Origin: Variovorax sp. 679
GTDB lineage: Bacteria; Pseudomonadota; Gammaproteobacteria; Burkholderiales; Burkholderiaceae_C
Length of the DNA stretch: 64,000 bases
Direction: 5' to 3'
Assembly (NCBI RefSeq): GCF_003952185.1
Contig: NZ_RXFS01000007.1
Location: 1 to 64,000, forward strand
The notes under the pieces are model-generated. The model did not search any database. It was not told the origin of the DNA and saw nothing but the letters and a program-made list of their open reading frames with translations. Shown here one piece after another: positions 6,871-15,519 of this stretch. The translations under genes and the position numbers were made by a program. Positions within the stretch are counted from its first letter, which is position 1, and the number at the start of each line of letters is the position of its first letter.

Positions 6871-8826
6871 GTGCAAACAACCGCCCCCACCTTCCCCCGT
6901 CTGCTGCTCGCGCATGCCGAGGCCCAACCCGAGGCGCCCGCCATGCGCGAGAAGGATCTCGGCATCTGGCAAACCTGGACCTGGAACGCCGTGGCGCAGG
7001 AAGTGCGCGAAATGGCCTGCGGTCTCGCGAGCCTGGGCTTCAGGCCCTTCGACAACCTGGCCATCGTCGGCGCCAACCGGCCGCACCTGTACATGGCGGT
7101 GGTCGCGGCGCAGAGCCTGCGCGGCGTGCCGGTGCCGCTGTACCAGGACGCGGTGGCCGGCGAGATGGTCTTCATGCTGCAGGACGCCGGCATCGAATTC
7201 GTGATCGTCGAGGACCAGGAGCAGGTCGACAAGCTGCTCGAGTGCCGCGAGATCCAGCAAGGCAAGCAGCCGGGCATCCGCTACATCATCTACGACGACC
7301 CCAAGGGCCTGCGCCACTACGACCAGCCCGGGCTCATGAGCTACGAGCAGCTGCGCGCACTGGGCCGCGAGTTCGACAAGAGCAACGTCGGCTACTACGA
7401 CCGCGCGGTGGCCGGCGGCGAGGCCACCGACGTGGGCGTGATCCTCTACACCTCGGGCACCACCGGCCGCCCCAAGGGCGTGTGCCAGACGCATGCGAGC
7501 TTCATCGCGGCGGGCCGCGGTGGCGTCGAGACCGACAGGCTCGGCCCCGGCGACAACATCATGAGCTACCTGCCGATGGCGTGGGTGGGCGACCACCTGT
7601 TCTCTGTGGCGCAGTGGCTGGTGGGCGGCTTCACGCTCAACTGCCCCGAGTCGAGCGAGACGGTGATGAACGACATGCGCGAGATCGGCCCGAGCTACTA
7701 CTTCGGCCCGCCGCGCACCTTCGAGGGGCTGCTGACGGCCGTGTCGATCCGCATGGAGGACGCGGCCGCTCCGAAGCGCTGGCTGTACGCGAAATTCATG
7801 GCGCTGGCGCAGCGCGTGGGCGCGGACATCCTCAACGGCGCGCCGGTAGGCATGCGCGACCGCCTCATGTACCGCCTGGGCGACCTGCTGATCTACGGCC
7901 CGCTGCGCAACGTGCTGGGCATGAGCCGCATCCGCGTGGCCTACACCGCGGGCGCCGCCATCGGGCCCGACCTGTTCCGCTTCTACCGCTCCATCGGCGT
8001 CAACCTCAAGCAGTTCTACGGCCAGACGGAGACCTGCGCCTACGTGTGCCTGCAGCAGGACGGCAAGGTCAAGCTGCAGACCGTGGGCACGGCCGCGCCG
8101 GGCATCGAGCTGAAGATCGCCGACGACGGCGAGGTGCTGGTGCGCGGCGTGTCGGTGCTCAAGGAGTACTACAAGCGCCCCGACGCCACCGCCGAGGTGC
8201 TCGACGCCAACGGCTACTTCCACACCGGCGACGCGGGCGTGCTCGACAGCGAAGGGCACCTGCGCATCATCGACCGCGCGAAGGACGTGGGCCGGCTCGT
8301 GGGCGGCGCGATCTTCGCGCCCAACTACATCGAGAACAAGCTCAAGTTCTTCCCGCAGATCAAGGAGGCCGTGTGCTTCGGCAACGGCCGCGACGAAGTG
8401 TGCGCGGCCATCAACATCGACTTCGAGGCAGTGGGCAACTGGGCCGAGCGCAGGGGCCTGGCCTACGGCGGCTACGTCGACCTGGCAGGCAAGCCCGACG
8501 TGCTGGCGCTGGTGGCCGAGTGCATCGCCAAGGTGAACGCCGACCTCGCCGCCGAGGACGGCATGGGCGAGACGCAGATCTCGCGCTTCCTCGTGCTGCA
8601 CAAGGAGCTCGACCCCGACGACGACGAGCTGACCCGCACGCGCAAGGTGCGCCGCGGCTTCATCGCCGACAAGTACGCGGTGTTGGTCGATGCGCTCTAT
8701 GGCGGCAAGGCCGAGCAGTTCATCGAGACCCAGGTCAAGTTCGAGGACGGACGCACGGGCTCGGTGAGCGCCACGCTGAAGATCGTCGATGCGAAGCGCT
8801 TTCCGTTGATCAGGGCGGCCGCATGA
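6871..8826 (+). CDS. AMP-forming acyl-CoA ligase (long-chain/aromatic acid type)
   Basis: A 651-residue ANL-superfamily adenylating enzyme that would activate a carboxylic acid to its CoA thioester. The ATP loop is YTSGTTGRPKGV, the A5 region is QFYGQTETCAY, the A7-A8 region is GYFHTGDAGVLDSEGHLRII followed by DRAKD, and the C-terminal domain is intact. GTG at 6871 is the likely start, giving MQTTAPTFPRLLLAHAEAQ, a normal beginning for this group. An upstream extension reads into the operator. No strong ribosome site is seen. It overlaps livG by 4 bases (ATGA), so uptake and activation of the substrate are coupled in one operon. Substrate unknown. Confidence 0.87.
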   Translation: MQTTAPTFPRLLLAHAEAQPEAPAMREKDLGIWQTWTWNAVAQEVREMACGLASLGFRPFDNLAIVGANRPHLYMAVVAAQSLRGVPVPLYQDAVAGEMVFMLQDAGIEFVIVEDQEQVDKLLECREIQQGKQPGIRYIIYDDPKGLRHYDQPGLMSYEQLRALGREFDKSNVGYYDRAVAGGEATDVGVILYTSGTTGRPKGVCQTHASFIAAGRGGVETDRLGPGDNIMSYLPMAWVGDHLFSVAQWLVGGFTLNCPESSETVMNDMREIGPSYYFGPPRTFEGLLTAVSIRMEDAAAPKRWLYAKFMALAQRVGADILNGAPVGMRDRLMYRLGDLLIYGPLRNVLGMSRIRVAYTAGAAIGPDLFRFYRSIGVNLKQFYGQTETCAYVCLQQDGKVKLQTVGTAAPGIELKIADDGEVLVRGVSVLKEYYKRPDATAEVLDANGYFHTGDAGVLDSEGHLRIIDRAKDVGRLVGGAIFAPNYIENKLKFFPQIKEAVCFGNGRDEVCAAINIDFEAVGNWAERRGLAYGGYVDLAGKPDVLALVAECIAKVNADLAAEDGMGETQISRFLVLHKELDPDDDELTRTRKVRRGFIADKYAVLVDALYGGKAEQFIETQVKFEDGRTGSVSATLKIVDAKRFPLIRAAA

Positions 8827-9656
8827 ACGCGCACAACCTCACCGAGGCATCCATGCTTGCAACAACGACTCGAGGCGGCCGCAAAGACGGCGAGGTCATC
8901 CTCGACGTGCAGAACATCAGCTTGAGCTTCGGCGGCGTGAAGGCGCTGACGGACATCAGCTTCAATGTGCGCGAGCATGAAGTGCGCGCCATCATCGGGC
9001 CGAACGGCGCGGGCAAGAGCTCGATGCTGAACTGCATCAACGGCGTCTACCAGCCGCAGCAGGGCTCCATCACCTTCCGCGGCCAGACCTTCAGGCACAT
9101 GAATTCGCGCCAGGTGGCCGAGATGGGCGTGGCGCGCACATTCCAGAACCTGGCCCTCTTCAAGGGCATGAGCGTGCTCGACAACATCATGACCGGGCGC
9201 AACCTCAAGATGAAGAGCGGGCTGCTGGCCCAGGCCTTCCGCTGGGGCCCCGCCGAGCGCGAGGAACTGCAGCACCGCGAGTTCGTCGAGCACATCATCG
9301 ACTTCCTCGAGATCCAGGCGCACCGCAAGACACCCGTGGGCCGCCTGCCCTACGGCCTGCAGAAGCGCGTCGACCTCGGCCGCGCGCTCGCGATGGAGCC
9401 GCAGGTGCTGCTGCTGGACGAACCCATGGCCGGCATGAACGTGGAAGAGAAGCAGGACATGAGCCGCTTCATCCTCGACGTGAACGACGAGTTCGGCGCG
9501 ACCATCGTGCTGATCGAGCACGACATGGGCGTGGTGATGGACATCTCCGACCGCGTGGTGGTGCTGGACTACGGCAAGAAGATCGGCGACGGAACGCCGG
9601 ATGAAGTCCGGAACAACGAAGACGTGATCCGGGCATACCTCGGCGTGGAGCATTGA
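8823..9656 (+). CDS. livG: Branched-chain-type ABC transporter ATP-binding protein LivG
   Basis: A 277-residue ATPase of the hydrophobic amino acid uptake (HAAT) family. Walker A is GPNGAGKSSM, the Q-loop region is VARTFQNLALF, the signature region is the degenerate LPYGLQKRVDLGRALAM, Walker B is VLLLDEPMAGMN, and the H-loop is LIEHDMGVV. An N-terminal extension of about 25 residues precedes the fold. ATG 8823 overlaps the ligase stop (ATGA). It pairs with livF to energise the LivHM channel. HAAT systems also carry aromatic acids and amides, and the neighbouring CoA ligases favour such a cargo here. Confidence 0.92.
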   Translation: MNAHNLTEASMLATTTRGGRKDGEVILDVQNISLSFGGVKALTDISFNVREHEVRAIIGPNGAGKSSMLNCINGVYQPQQGSITFRGQTFRHMNSRQVAEMGVARTFQNLALFKGMSVLDNIMTGRNLKMKSGLLAQAFRWGPAEREELQHREFVEHIIDFLEIQAHRKTPVGRLPYGLQKRVDLGRALAMEPQVLLLDEPMAGMNVEEKQDMSRFILDVNDEFGATIVLIEHDMGVVMDISDRVVVLDYGKKIGDGTPDEVRNNEDVIRAYLGVEH

Positions 9657-9658
9657 GC

Positions 9659-10588
9659 ATGGGCTTTTTTCTTGAAACCCTGTTTGGCGGCCTCATGGTC
9701 GGCATGCTCTATTCGCTGATCGCCATCGGCTTCGTGCTGATCTACAAGGCCTCGGGCGTCTTCAACTTCGCGCAGGGCGCGATGGTGCTTTTTGCGGCGC
9801 TCGCCATGGCGCGCTTCTCGGAGTGGTTCCCGCTGTGGTTCGGCTTCCAGAGCCAGATCCTCGCGAACATCCTGGCCTTCATCGCCGCCATGGCGGTGAT
9901 GATCGTCGTGGCCTGGCTCATCGAGCGGCTGGCGCTCAGCAAGCTCGTGAACCAGGAAGGCATCACGCTGCTGATGGCCACGCTGGGCATCGCCTACTTC
10001 CTCGACGGCGTGGGCCAGACCATCTTCGGCAACGATATCTACAAGATCGACGTGGGCATGCCCAAGGAGCCGCTGATGGTGCTGCAGAACACCTTCCAGG
10101 GCGGCCTTCTGCTGAGCCAGGAAGACCTGATCGCCGCGCTGGTGGCGGCGGGGCTGGTGGTGGTGCTGGCCATCTTCTTCCAGAAGACCGCCACCGGCCG
10201 CGCCCTGCGCGCGGTGGCCGACGACCATCAGGCCGCGCAGTCCATCGGCATTCCGCTCAAGCGCATCTGGGTGATCGTGTGGTCGGTGGCCGGCTTCTCG
10301 GCGCTGGTGGCCGGGATCATCTGGGGGTCGAAGCTGGGCGTGCAGTTCTCGCTGTCGCTGGTGGCGCTGAAGGCGCTGCCGGTGGTGATCCTCGGTGGTC
10401 TCACCTCGATCCCGGGCGCCATCATCGGCGGCCTGCTGATCGGCGTGGGCGAGAAGCTGTCCGAAATCTATCTCGGGCCGATGTTCGGCGGCGGCATCGA
10501 GATCTGGTTTGCCTACGTTCTCGCGCTGGTGTTCCTGCTGGTCCGTCCGCAAGGCCTCTTCGGCGAAAAAATTATTGATCGCGTATGA
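9659..10588 (+). CDS. livH: Branched-chain-type ABC permease LivH
   Basis: A 309-residue inner-membrane permease with eight or so hydrophobic segments. Family landmarks are LFGGLMVGMLYSLIAIGFVL near the start, and YKASGVFNFAQGAM. The ATG at 9659 has GGAG eight bases upstream inside the livG end, so it is preferred over TTG 9653. The C-terminal KIIDRV is encoded within a long AT-rich hairpin. A second copy of that tail lies 92 bases downstream (see 10657-10680), so the 3' end seems to have been replaced or invaded. Confidence 0.92.
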   Translation: MGFFLETLFGGLMVGMLYSLIAIGFVLIYKASGVFNFAQGAMVLFAALAMARFSEWFPLWFGFQSQILANILAFIAAMAVMIVVAWLIERLALSKLVNQEGITLLMATLGIAYFLDGVGQTIFGNDIYKIDVGMPKEPLMVLQNTFQGGLLLSQEDLIAALVAAGLVVVLAIFFQKTATGRALRAVADDHQAAQSIGIPLKRIWVIVWSVAGFSALVAGIIWGSKLGVQFSLSLVALKALPVVILGGLTSIPGAIIGGLLIGVGEKLSEIYLGPMFGGGIEIWFAYVLALVFLLVRPQGLFGEKIIDRV

Positions 10589-10609
10589 AATACGAGATCA
10601 ACAATTTTT
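10567..10609. terminator. 20-bp AT-rich stem-loop spanning the livH stop codon
   Basis: Arms 10567-10586 and 10590-10609 pair at 18 of 20 positions around a GAA loop. The structure begins with A5 and ends with T5, like a bidirectional intrinsic terminator or attenuator. The livH stop codon (10586-10588) lies at the loop. A second small hairpin (CTTGC-GAA-GCAAG) follows at 10623-10635. It would lower livM and downstream expression if it works as a terminator. Confidence 0.55.
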
Positions 10610-10656
10610 CGGTGCAGGCTAACTTGCGAAGCAAGTCAAGCGAAGCGGGCCGGAGC

Positions 10657-10680
10657 CAAAAGATCATCGATCGGGTCTGA
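10657..10680 (+). repeat. Duplicate of the livH C-terminal codons (KIIDRV-stop)
   Basis: The 94-base spacer between livH and livM ends with codons reading QKIIDRV-stop, the same last six residues as LivH (EKIIDRV-stop at 10565-10588). The two 21-base KIIDRV-stop stretches differ at five positions, all third-codon and synonymous. The downstream copy is more GC-rich, like the host, and ends just two bases before the livM ATG. It therefore looks like the ancestral livH end. Confidence 0.6.
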
Positions 10681-10682
10681 AA

Positions 10683-11747
10683 ATGTTCTACAGAGAAAAC
10701 GGCCAATTCAAGTCGAGCTACCGCGCCGACCAGCAGATCTTCCCGATCGCGCAGGACCGCCTCGCAATCCTGGTGCTGCTGCTCGTGGCTTTCGTGGTGG
10801 TGCCGCTGGGCGTGTCCGACTACTGGATGCGCGCCATCCTCACGCCTTTCCTGATCCTGTCGCTCGCGGCACTGGGCCTCAACATCCTCGTGGGCTACTG
10901 CGGCCAGATCTCGCTGGGCACCGGCGCCTTCATGGCGGTGGGCGCCTACGCAGCCTACAACTTCCAGGTGCGCATCGACGGCATGCCGCTGATTGCCTCG
11001 CTGCTGCTGGGCGGACTGTGCGCCACGGTGATCGGCGTGCTGTTCGGCATTCCGAGCCTGCGCATCAAGGGGCTCTACCTGGCGGTGGCCACGCTGGCGG
11101 CGCAGTTCTTCACCGACTGGGCCTTCCTGCGCATCCAGTGGTTCACCAACAATTCGTCTTCCGGTTCGGTGAGTGTGGCGGGGCTCAACGTGTTCGGCGT
11201 GCCCATCGAATCGCCGGCACAGAAGTACCTGTTCTGCCTGATCTTCGTGTCGGTGTTCGCGCTGCTGGCGAAGAACCTGGTGCGCAGCGCCATCGGCCGC
11301 GAGTGGATGGCGATGCGCGACATGGACGTGGCAGCCGCGGTGATCGGCATCCGACCGGTGTACGCCAAGCTCACGGCCTTCGCGGTGAGCAGCTTCATCG
11401 TCGGCGTGGCCGGCGCGCTGTGGGGCTTCGTGCACCTGGGCGCGTGGGAACCGGCTGCGTTCAGCATCGACCGCTCGTTCCAGCTGCTGTTCATGGTGAT
11501 CATCGGCGGGCTCGGCTCGATCATGGGCAGCTTCTTCGGCGCCGCCTTCATCGTGCTGCTGCCGCTGCTGCTGAACCAGTTGCCGGGCTGGCTGGGCTTC
11601 TCGATTTCGACCGCGCTGGCATCGCACCTGGAAACCATGATCTTCGGCGCGCTGATCGTGTTCTTCCTGATCGTCGAGCCGCACGGCCTCGCGCGGCTGT
11701 GGTCCACGGCCAAGGAAAAGCTGCGGCTGTGGCCCTTCCCTCATTGA
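10683..11747 (+). CDS. livM: Branched-chain-type ABC permease LivM
   Basis: A 354-residue inner-membrane permease with a cytosolic N-terminus of about 30 residues and about ten hydrophobic segments. Family landmarks are GYCGQISLGTGAFMAVGAY, GIPSLRIKGLYLAVATLA and FMVIIGGLGSIMGSFFGAAF. The start ATG at 10683 follows the duplicated livH tail directly. With LivH it forms the translocation pore for the HAAT transporter. The C-terminus (EPHGLARLWSTAKEKLRLW) is normal for the family. Confidence 0.92.
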   Translation: MFYRENGQFKSSYRADQQIFPIAQDRLAILVLLLVAFVVVPLGVSDYWMRAILTPFLILSLAALGLNILVGYCGQISLGTGAFMAVGAYAAYNFQVRIDGMPLIASLLLGGLCATVIGVLFGIPSLRIKGLYLAVATLAAQFFTDWAFLRIQWFTNNSSSGSVSVAGLNVFGVPIESPAQKYLFCLIFVSVFALLAKNLVRSAIGREWMAMRDMDVAAAVIGIRPVYAKLTAFAVSSFIVGVAGALWGFVHLGAWEPAAFSIDRSFQLLFMVIIGGLGSIMGSFFGAAFIVLLPLLLNQLPGWLGFSISTALASHLETMIFGALIVFFLIVEPHGLARLWSTAKEKLRLWPFPH

Positions 11748-11805
11748 TTGACGAGTTCCCGTTCGTAAAAAACCCGGCACCGAGGTGCCCACAAAGGAGA
11801 CAGGC

Positions 11806-13137
11806 ATGAAACTGAAATCGCTCGCTCTGACCGCCGCCCTGGTGGCCAGCACCCTCGGCGCCCTGCTCGCGCCATCGCTCGCGCAGGCACAGGCCAAGGA
11901 GCAGTTCTTCCCGCTGCTGGTGTATCGCACGGGCCCCTATGCCCCCAACGGCACGCCGTGGGCCAACGGCAAGCAGGACTACATCAAGCTGGTCAACGCG
12001 ACCGGCGGCATCAACGGCGTGAAGATCTCGTACGAGGAGTGCGAGACCGGCTACGCCACCGACAAGGGCGTCGAATGCTACGAGCGCCTGAAGGGCCGCC
12101 CGGGCGTGGCGCTCTTCGACCCGCAGGCCACCGGCATCACCTTCGCGCTGACCGACAAGGTGCCGACCGACAAGATCCCGCTGATCACGCTGGGCTACGG
12201 CCTGGCCGCCTCGCAGGACGGCGGCGTCTTCAAGTGGAACTTCCCGCTGATGGGCTCCTACTGGACCGCGGCCGACATCCTGATCCAGCACATCGGCAAG
12301 ACCGAAGGCGGCATGGACAAGCTCAAGGGCAAGAAGATCGCCCTCGTGTACCACGACTCGCCGTTCGGCAAGGAGCCGATCCCGCTGCTGCAGGAACGTG
12401 CGAAGCAGAACGGCTTCGAGCTCTCGCTGATCCCGGTGACCGCACCGGGCGTGGAGCAGAAGTCGGCCTGGCTGCAGGTGCGCCAGCAGCGCCCCGACTT
12501 CGTCCTGCTGTGGGGCTGGGGCGTGATGAACTCCACCGCCCTGAAGGAAGCCGTGGCCACCGGCTACCCGCGCGAGAAGATGTACGGCGTGTGGTGGGCC
12601 GGTGCCGAGCCCGACGTGAAGGACGTGGGCGCCAACGCCAAGGGCTATCACGCGCTGGCGCTGAACACTTCGGGCACGCAGCCCAAGGTGATCCAGGACA
12701 TCCTGAAGCAGGTGCACGAGAAGGGCCAGGGCACGGGTCCGAAGGACGAAGTGGGCTCGGTGCTCTACACGCGCGGCGTGATCATCCAGATGCTGACCGT
12801 CGAGGCCGTGAAGCGCGCGCAGGAGCGCTTCGGCAAGGGCAAGGTCATGACCGGCGAGCAGGTGCGCTGGGGCATGGAGAACCTCGCGCTCGACCAGAAG
12901 AAGCTCGATGCGCTGGGCTTCTCGGGCGTGATGCGTCCGGTGAGCACCTCGTGCCAGGACCACATGGGCTCGACCTGGGCGCGCGTCCATACCTGGGACG
13001 GTGCGAAGTGGGGCGACATGTCCGACTGGTACCAGGCCGACGAACAGATCATCAAGCCGATGGTGAAGACCGCCGCCGACAAGTACGCGGGCGAGAAGAA
13101 GCTGACCCGCCGCGAAGCGGCGGATTGCCAATCTTGA
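11806..13137 (+). CDS. livK: HAAT-type periplasmic substrate-binding protein
   Basis: A 443-residue receptor with a Sec signal peptide (MKLKSLALTAALVASTLGAL, cleaved after about AQA). The mature type I periplasmic-binding fold shows YAPNGTPWANGKQDYIKLVN and ATGITFALTDKVPTDKIPL. ATG 11806 has AAAGGAGA at the right distance, so the longer in-frame start is rejected. A likely disulfide pair is the two Cys of CETGYATDKGVEC. It is longer than classical LivK (about 370), matching the subgroup found beside CoA ligases, where aromatic or fatty acids are the suspected ligands. The symbol marks position in a liv cluster, not proven leucine binding. Confidence 0.85.
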   Translation: MKLKSLALTAALVASTLGALLAPSLAQAQAKEQFFPLLVYRTGPYAPNGTPWANGKQDYIKLVNATGGINGVKISYEECETGYATDKGVECYERLKGRPGVALFDPQATGITFALTDKVPTDKIPLITLGYGLAASQDGGVFKWNFPLMGSYWTAADILIQHIGKTEGGMDKLKGKKIALVYHDSPFGKEPIPLLQERAKQNGFELSLIPVTAPGVEQKSAWLQVRQQRPDFVLLWGWGVMNSTALKEAVATGYPREKMYGVWWAGAEPDVKDVGANAKGYHALALNTSGTQPKVIQDILKQVHEKGQGTGPKDEVGSVLYTRGVIIQMLTVEAVKRAQERFGKGKVMTGEQVRWGMENLALDQKKLDALGFSGVMRPVSTSCQDHMGSTWARVHTWDGAKWGDMSDWYQADEQIIKPMVKTAADKYAGEKKLTRREAADCQS

Positions 13138-13140
13138 GCT

Positions 13141-13236
13141 AACCCCCAGGCTGCACGCACTTCGTGTCGCTTCGCCCACCCCCTTGCAGGGGGCAACACC
13201 TGCGGCCCGGCAAAGCCGGTTCCGCGGTGTTCCCCG
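13141..13236 (+). repeat. Intergenic repeat, copy A
   Basis: First of five copies of a roughly 100-bp element. The shared blocks in order are CCCCCAG, GCGCACTTCGTGTCGC or close variants, a C5/G5 hairpin, CGGCCCGGCAAAGCCGG and TTCCGCGG. This copy fills the livK-livF spacer. It contains two internal hairpins and no open frame. Confidence 0.85.
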
Positions 13237-13306
13237 AAGGGAGGCGGGCCGAGCGGGCATCTGAAAGAACGATGTTTTTGTTTTTTCAAATGCTTCGGAC
13301 CACACC

Positions 13307-14119
13307 ATGAGCGAATCCAAAATCCTCCTCGACGTCAACGGCATCGAGGTCATCTACAACCACGTGATCCTGGTGCTCAAGGGCGTGTCGCTGACCGTGC
13401 CTGACGGCGGCATCGTGGCGCTGCTCGGCGGCAACGGCGCGGGCAAGACGACCACGCTGCGCGCGGTGAGCAACCTGCTCGCGGGCGAACGCGGCGCGGT
13501 CACCAAGGGCACCATCGAGCTGCGCGGCGAGCGCATCGAGGCGCTGTCCCCGGCCGAGTTGGTGAAGCGCGGCCTGATCCAGGTGATGGAAGGCCGCCAC
13601 TGCTTCGCGCACCTGACCATCGAGGAGAACCTGATGACCGGCGCCTACACGCGCACCGACGGCAAGGCCGCTGTGCAGCAGACGCTGGAGAAGGTGTATG
13701 CGTACTTCCCGCGCCTGAAGACGCGACGCACCTCGCAGGCGGCCTACACATCGGGCGGCGAGCAGCAGATGTGCGCCATCGGCCGCGCGCTGATGGCCAA
13801 CCCGAGCATGGTGCTGCTCGACGAGCCCTCGATGGGCCTCGCGCCGCAGATCGTGGAAGAAGTGTTCGAGATCGTGAAGGACCTCAACGCCAAGGAGCGT
13901 GTGACCTTCCTGCTGGCCGAGCAGAACACCAACATGGCGCTGCGCTATGCCGACTACGGCTACATCCTGGAGAACGGCCGCATCGTGATGGACGGCGAGG
14001 CGAAGAGCCTGCGCGAGAACGAGGACGTGAAGGAGTTCTACCTTGGCGTGGGCGGCGCGGACCGCAAGAGCTTCCGCGACGTGAAGAGCTACAAGCGGCG
14101 CAAGCGTTGGCTGGCTTGA
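13307..14119 (+). CDS. livF: Branched-chain-type ABC transporter ATP-binding protein LivF
   Basis: A 270-residue ATPase, partner of LivG. Walker A is LGGNGAGKTTTL, the Q-loop region is GLIQVMEGRHCFAHLTIEEN, the signature motif is degenerate (TSGGEQQMCAIGRALM), Walker B is MVLLDEPSMGLAPQ, and the switch is LLAEQNTNMALRYADYGY. A C-terminal extension of about 25 basic residues (DRKSFRDVKSYKRRKRWLA) goes beyond usual LivF and may be lineage-specific. Repeat copies A and B flank the gene on both sides. Confidence 0.92.
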   Translation: MSESKILLDVNGIEVIYNHVILVLKGVSLTVPDGGIVALLGGNGAGKTTTLRAVSNLLAGERGAVTKGTIELRGERIEALSPAELVKRGLIQVMEGRHCFAHLTIEENLMTGAYTRTDGKAAVQQTLEKVYAYFPRLKTRRTSQAAYTSGGEQQMCAIGRALMANPSMVLLDEPSMGLAPQIVEEVFEIVKDLNAKERVTFLLAEQNTNMALRYADYGYILENGRIVMDGEAKSLRENEDVKEFYLGVGGADRKSFRDVKSYKRRKRWLA

Positions 14120-14120
14120 C

Positions 14121-14217
14121 CCTCCCCCAGTCTTCGCGCACTTCGTGTCGCGCGCGCCTTCCCCCTCGCCGGGGGCAATACCAGCGGCCCGGCAAAGCCG
14201 GTTCCGCGGTATTCCTG
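14121..14217 (+). repeat. Intergenic repeat, copy B
   Basis: Second copy of the roughly 100-bp element, between livF and the PaaK-like ligase. It keeps the C5/G5 hairpin (cccccTCGCCggggg type), the CGGCCCGGCAAAGCCGG block and TTCCGCGG. It starts two bases after the livF stop codon. Confidence 0.85.
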
Positions 14218-14268
14218 AAAGAGCAAGTTGAGCGCCTTGAACAGAACTGAAAGATGAAGGGTACGGAC

Positions 14269-15519
14269 ATGACCGACCACTACGACAAGCTCGAGATCCG
14301 AGACCCCGCCGAACGCGAACGCGACCTGCTGGCCGCGCTGCCGAAGCAGATCGCGCAGGCACAGACGGCAGCCCCCGCGTTCGCGAAGATCCTCGACGGC
14401 GTGAAGCCCGCCGACGTCACCACGCGCGAGGCGCTCGCGAAACTACCGGTCACGCGCAAATCGGAATTGCTCGACCTGCAGAAGGCGCGCCGCGCCGACG
14501 ACCCCTTCGGCGGCTTCTCCTCGATCGTGCGCGGCCCGCGCATGCCGCGCGTGTTCGCGAGCCCCGGCACCATCTACGAGCCGGAAGGCGAAGCGCGCGA
14601 CTACTGGCGCACCGCACGCGCCCTGCATGCGGCTGGCTTTCGCAGCGGCGAGCTCATCCACAACAGCTTCAGTTACCACATGACTCCCGCCGGCTCGATC
14701 ATGGAATGCGGCGCGCGAGCCTTGGGCTGCACTGTGCTGGCGGGCGGCACCGGCCAGACCGAGCAGCAGCTCGAAGCCATGGTCGACCTGAAGCCCGAAG
14801 GCTATGCGGGCACGCCGAGCTTCCTCAAGATCCTGCTGGAGAAGGCCGAAGAAAAAGGCCTGAAGCTGCCCTCGCTCACCAAGGCGCTCGTCTCCGGCGA
14901 AGCCTTTCCGCCGAGCCTGCACGACTGGATCGCCGCGCGCGGTGTGAAGGGCACGCAGTGCTATGCCACCGCCGACCTGGGCCTCATCGCCTACGAGACC
15001 AGCGCGCGTGAAGGGCTGGTGCTCGACGAGGGCGTGCTGGTCGAAATCGTGCGGCCCGGCACCGGCGACCCGGTGCCCGATGGCGAAGTCGGCGAGATCG
15101 TCGTCACCACCTTCAACCCCGACTACCCGCTGGTGCGCTTCGGCACCGGCGATCTTTCCGCTGTGCTCGCGGGCACCTGCCCCACGGGCCGCACCAACAA
15201 GCGCATCAAGGGCTGGCTCGGCCGCGCCGACCAGACCACCAAGGTGCGCGGCATGTTCGTGCACCCCTCGCAGGTGGCGGAGATCGTCCGCCGCTTTCCC
15301 GAAGTGCAACGCGCGCGGCTCGTGGTGTCGGGCGAGATGGGCGACGACAGGATGACGCTGCGGCTCGAATGCGCCGGCACGGCGCCCGAAGGCATCGAGG
15401 CCCGCGTGAGCGCGGTGATCCGCGAAGTGACCAAGCTGCGCGGCGAGGTCGTCGTCGCGGGCGCGGGCGAACTGCCCAACGACGGCAAGGTGATCGAGGA
15501 CGCGCGCAGCTACAAGTAG
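14269..15519 (+). CDS. PaaK-like phenylacetate-CoA ligase family protein
   Basis: A 416-residue AMP-forming ligase homologue of the phenylacetate-CoA ligase family. It shows HNSFSYHMTPAGSIMECGAR, GYAGTPSFLKILLEKAEEKG, YATADLGLIAYET, and the C-terminal KVRGMFVHPSQVAEIVRRFP typical of PaaK. The expected Ser/Thr/Gly-rich ATP loop near residues 90-100 is replaced by FASPGTIYEPEGEARDYW, so catalysis is uncertain. ATG 14269 (MTDHYDKLE) is chosen over 14254. It closes the liv operon, which then holds a transporter plus two ligase-type proteins. It converges on the next gene with a 10-base overlap. Confidence 0.85.
   Translation: MTDHYDKLEIRDPAERERDLLAALPKQIAQAQTAAPAFAKILDGVKPADVTTREALAKLPVTRKSELLDLQKARRADDPFGGFSSIVRGPRMPRVFASPGTIYEPEGEARDYWRTARALHAAGFRSGELIHNSFSYHMTPAGSIMECGARALGCTVLAGGTGQTEQQLEAMVDLKPEGYAGTPSFLKILLEKAEEKGLKLPSLTKALVSGEAFPPSLHDWIAARGVKGTQCYATADLGLIAYETSAREGLVLDEGVLVEIVRPGTGDPVPDGEVGEIVVTTFNPDYPLVRFGTGDLSAVLAGTCPTGRTNKRIKGWLGRADQTTKVRGMFVHPSQVAEIVRRFPEVQRARLVVSGEMGDDRMTLRLECAGTAPEGIEARVSAVIREVTKLRGEVVVAGAGELPNDGKVIEDARSYK

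Noticed and set aside
13141-14217. Insertion-sequence ends or MITE flanked by target duplications
   Set aside because: The repeats have internal hairpins but I found no terminal inverted repeats, transposase or clear target duplications, so they are listed only as repeats.
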